A DNA stretch of 52,807 nt, from NCBI GenBank assembly GCA_027451525.1, contig DAIDJF010000039.1:1-52807 (forward strand). Direction: 5' to 3'. Every line of letters begins with the position of its first letter. Positions within the stretch are counted from its first letter, which is position 1. Made by a program: the position numbers and the translations under genes. This stretch comes from Ktedonobacterales bacterium. Its GTDB lineage: Bacteria > Chloroflexota > Ktedonobacteria > Ktedonobacterales > Ktedonobacteraceae. Under the pieces are notes generated by a model. It searched no databases, was not told the DNA's origin, and worked only from the letters and a program-made list of their open reading frames with translations. Positions 50,404-52,807 of this stretch are shown one piece after another.

Positions 50404-50756
50404 TTTTCCTTCCTTATTTTTTGTAATCGAAAAATATAGTAACTGATCTGGCAACTTGGTACAGCCACACGAAGATATTGTTGGCGAATTGCCTTGAGCT
50501 AAGCCACGGTTGCCAATTTTGCCGAGGCCACCAGCCGAGCAAAACGCGAGATAGAGGGTGAGGCATGAGTACCCTCAGCGAACTAGGCGCAAGCTCGCAA
50601 CACATTGAGAGCAGCCGTGAAGAATGCTTGAAGCAGAAGTTTCTTGCTGCCAATATAATAACATTATTCGCTGAATACACGATCTCGTTCTTACATAAGC
50701 CTGAGAAAGACTCTTTTTCAGGCTTATGCATGAAGTGAACTATAATTGCAATGTGA
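50404..50756. other. Gap between RHS toxin gene and SMI1-like gene
   Basis: About 350 nt. Apart from the terminator at 50694-50728 and a weak inverted repeat GAGGGT/ACCCTC near 50555-50580, I see no gene or promoter in it. Confidence 0.5.
50694..50728 (-). terminator. Terminator after the RHS gene
   Basis: CATAAGCCTGA (50694-50704) and TCAGGCTTATG (50718-50728) form a perfect 11-bp stem, 28 nt past the RHS stop. This separates the toxin from the immunity-like gene, which would then need its own promoter. Confidence 0.65.
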
Positions 50757-52219
50757 TCAGTAAACGCCTACAGGCTCATGTGGGGTACCAATATCCGGGA
50801 AATCGCTTGTTGTGCCGCCACCACCAGCACCAACAGGATCGGGAACAACATTCGCGTTCGGTTGAGTACCAGCTGCGTAACTACCTGGAGAGTCATCGAC
50901 ATAAGGGTCATAGCCGTTCACGCTCTCAAACCTCGCCATATTATAGTACTCTAGTGTCCAACGCTCCACCTCACTGCTTGAGAGTGTCTCAAGACTTGGA
51001 GAACCTCCAGATGTAGAGTTTCCTCCTGCATATTGCTGACCATCTTGGAGAACTCTGTAACCCAATAAACCCGGTTCATTTTGACGACTACGAATGAGTA
51101 AACGCGTGCCATCAGTATAGCCAACGATACATCCAATTGCAGAACAGTTTGGGCCTGTCATTGCATCAGCCAAAGCAGGGTCAGTTGGTTGATCTCCGTT
51201 CGTAGTTCCTACTTGCCAGTTCCTGGTACCCATATATCCAGTACGTCTCGCACGCTCAACATACCACTGGGCTTGCGCCACTCCGTATGCAGCCGTATAA
51301 TCACTAGGCCATTGACTGCCCATGCCAGCACCGACATCGGAACCACCACCAGTTTTGACTTCCCAGATAACACCAATAGTTCTATCAACAATATCTGGAC
51401 GCCCTAAACCAGTGTTACCACTGCTGTTGCCTGTATCATAAAAATTTGACCATTGTGTGTAATAGGTGTCTCTAGGTACTTCCCCCCTTTTTATCCCAGT
51501 AGAAGGATTCTGGTACACTTGATCTTGACTATGGGAAGCCTTATACCATGCATATATATATATTAGGAATGGATCAGTACTATCTTCGCCAGTAGGGTCC
51601 GTCCGCGTCACTGGATTGCCACCAACATACGTATACGGATCCACGCCTTGCGCGTTACCCTGCACGCTATCCGCGCTCACGAAGCGGCCCACCGCCGGGT
51701 CATAGTACCTGGCATTATAGTAGTCCAACCCGCTGACCGCGTCCTCGTACTGCCCTGTGAAGCCTTTACTCGTGCCCAGACTGCCTTGTTGTGCGAGATG
51801 GGTGCCATAAGGCGTAGACGCGGTTGCCCAGGACGGCGGCACTGTTTGGCGTGTTGCTGAAGGTTGCCAGCACGCTGCCTAACAGGTCCGTGAGCAGGAA
51901 GGTCGTGCTTTTCGTGCTCGTGCCTGTCTGTTCTCCGATGAGGCGGCCACCGACACTGTAGTACGAGGTGTTGCCCGTGTTGTTCCCACTCGCATCATAC
52001 TGGTGCTCTTCCAGGCCAAAGGCGTAGACCGTGTAGCTCGTCGTCGAGCCGTTGACCGTGCGTAACAGCACGCGTTGTCCGCTGCCATCGTACCAGGACC
52101 ACGCCCCGTTGCTGTTGGAACCACTCCAACGCACCAGGTGATCGAGACCGTCATAGGCCAGTGACCCCGTCACGCTACTGGTCGTGCGACTGGTCAGGTC
52201 GCCCCAGGCGTTGTAGCTA
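50757..52219 (-). pseudogene. RHS-repeat toxin, 5'-truncated and frameshifted, with PD-(D/E)XK-like tip
   Basis: The 5' part (52219 to about 51812) encodes RHS/YD repeats (YNAWGDLTSRTTSS, LAYDGLDHLVRWSG, GLEEHQYDASGNN, LLTDLLGSVLATFS). The 3' part (about 51812-50757) continues in another frame with the RHS core end (GLDYYNARYYDPAVGRFVSA, DPYTYVGGNPVTRTDPTG) and a C-terminal domain of about 270 residues. A single missing base near 51811-51813 explains the shift: the expected VYAPYGTHLAQQ is split. The tip carries GRPDIVD then WEVKT, a D...ExK arrangement of PD-(D/E)XK nucleases. Sequence 5' of 52219 is unrelated, so the long RHS body is lost. Such proteins mediate contact-dependent competition. 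Confidence 0.85.
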
Positions 52220-52645
52220 CCACATCCGTCAACAGATGCGATGGATTACTTTAACGCTGGTTCCATTTTTCTTGCAGATAAGTAATTGTGGCCTGATTTC
52301 CTTGTTGGATCACATGCGCCGGTGGGTCAATTAAATGATCGTTTTCATGAGCCACTGCAGCGCGTTTTCACTGCCAGACTCACTGTTGACCGACGATCTT
52401 CTGTCACAGAACCACCAACATACCGTATGTGTGACTGCAGGGGGCTTCCTCATCAAACACGCTCCATCTCTGGGGCGTCCAGCGTGGTGAACTCGTGCGC
52501 TCAAAACAGCCTGTTTCGTGTTCAGTTGTTTGCCAGCGTGAACGGACCAACGGCGTCAAGACGTTAATGATGTGGCCTCTTGGGGTATCGCTATGCAAGC
52601 GGCTACGAAGGGCAGAGTATCGAGCATGAGATACATTCAGAGGCT
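52220..52645. other. Junction region upstream of the truncated RHS gene
   Basis: About 425 nt with only short frames on both strands. A minus-strand frame ends HVIQQGNQATITYLQEKWNQ with a stop near 52233-52235, which could be the tail of a transposase or other gene, but I cannot identify it. The abrupt loss of RHS sequence at 52219 suggests insertion or deletion here. Confidence 0.35.
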
Positions 52646-52807
52646 TTAGACTATTTTTCGGGTAACAATACTACCTATTCTGCTCTCTGCCATACGCTCT
52701 TTGCCTAATGTTCCAGCCATCAACTCTTTCCTCGTGCTTTGTTTTCGCTTGGCACGAAGGGTATATCGATGTTTTTCCATTTCTTCTCTCGTATTACAGG
52801 CAATAAC
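52646..52807 (-). CDS. Unknown C-terminal coding fragment at the window edge
   Basis: An open minus-strand frame enters from the right edge and runs 53 codons to a stop at 52646-52648. It is very basic (EEMEKHRYTLRAKRKQSTRK, LMAGTLGKERMAESR). Too short to identify; it may not be a gene. Confidence 0.25.
   Translation of the reverse strand, partial: VIACNTREEMEKHRYTLRAKRKQSTRKELMAGTLGKERMAESRIGSIVTRKIV

Noticed and set aside
52286..52567. Plus-strand 93-codon ORF near the right edge as a gene
   Set aside because: It begins with TTG without a clear ribosome-binding site and shows no recognisable domain; the opposite strand is equally open in pieces.

Overview
The window looks like chromosomal DNA of a Ktedonobacteria-type (Chloroflexota) bacterium. 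This is an inference from gene content, not a database result: a co-directional 16S rRNA gene, a System I cytochrome c maturation operon, a caa3-type oxidase with a cytochrome c domain fused to subunit II, ABC sugar importers without their own ATPase, many multi-domain signalling proteins and an RHS toxin with an immunity array. Gene starts are well served by Shine-Dalgarno sites, often with GTG starts.

Layout. 1-500: 5' end of a 16S rRNA gene (minus strand) with a strong promoter. 506-10476 (minus): one long cytochrome c maturation operon in the order resA/tlpA-like, copD-like, ccmE, ccmF, ccmH, ccmI-like, a secreted Ttr-like/membrane protein, ccmA, ccmB, ccmC, ccmD, a DUF3054 protein and a DUF4097-like adhesin. 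10477-14293 (plus): LacI-type operator, promoter, and a sugar-binding lipoprotein with two permeases, closed by a long hairpin. 14329-18394 (minus): DJ-1/PfpI protein, a membrane-tethered receiver, a histidine kinase-receiver-winged helix hybrid whose receiver has lost its phospho-Asp, and a small zinc-ribbon membrane protein. 18611-22928 (minus): cytochrome c oxidase ctaC-ctaD-ctaF-ctaE, fed by the ccm operon products. 22964-27908 (plus): Fur-family regulator, then a secreted or membrane-anchored protein, MoxR ATPase, DUF58 protein and a membrane protein. 27934-31003 (minus): lgt, ECF sigma factor and a Tat/TM-anchored Rieske protein with an anti-sigma-like N-terminus. 31204-36103: DMT exporter, fumarase, RecQ.

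36403-40757 is the most striking locus: two tandemly duplicated small genes encode peptides with a near-identical double-glycine-type leader, a divergent glycine-rich centre (one with paired cysteines, one with GSI repeats) and a shared C-terminal SYVMAYL tail. Each has its own near-consensus promoter and an invariant 5'UTR hairpin. They are followed by a miniature HlyD-like protein without the usual hairpin domain and by a C39-peptidase ABC exporter. No recognisable RiPP-modifying enzyme is adjacent. This looks like a self-contained peptide export cassette.

40768-45210: TspO-like protein, a second ABC exporter, and an M32 carboxypeptidase. 45227-52807 is accessory: an AT-rich minus-strand array of immunity-like genes (DUF4279, DUF4291, SMI1/KNR4-like and unknown families), broken fragments, a 91-bp MITE-like element with a possible 4-bp target duplication, and a frameshifted, 5'-truncated RHS gene with a predicted PD-(D/E)XK nuclease tip.
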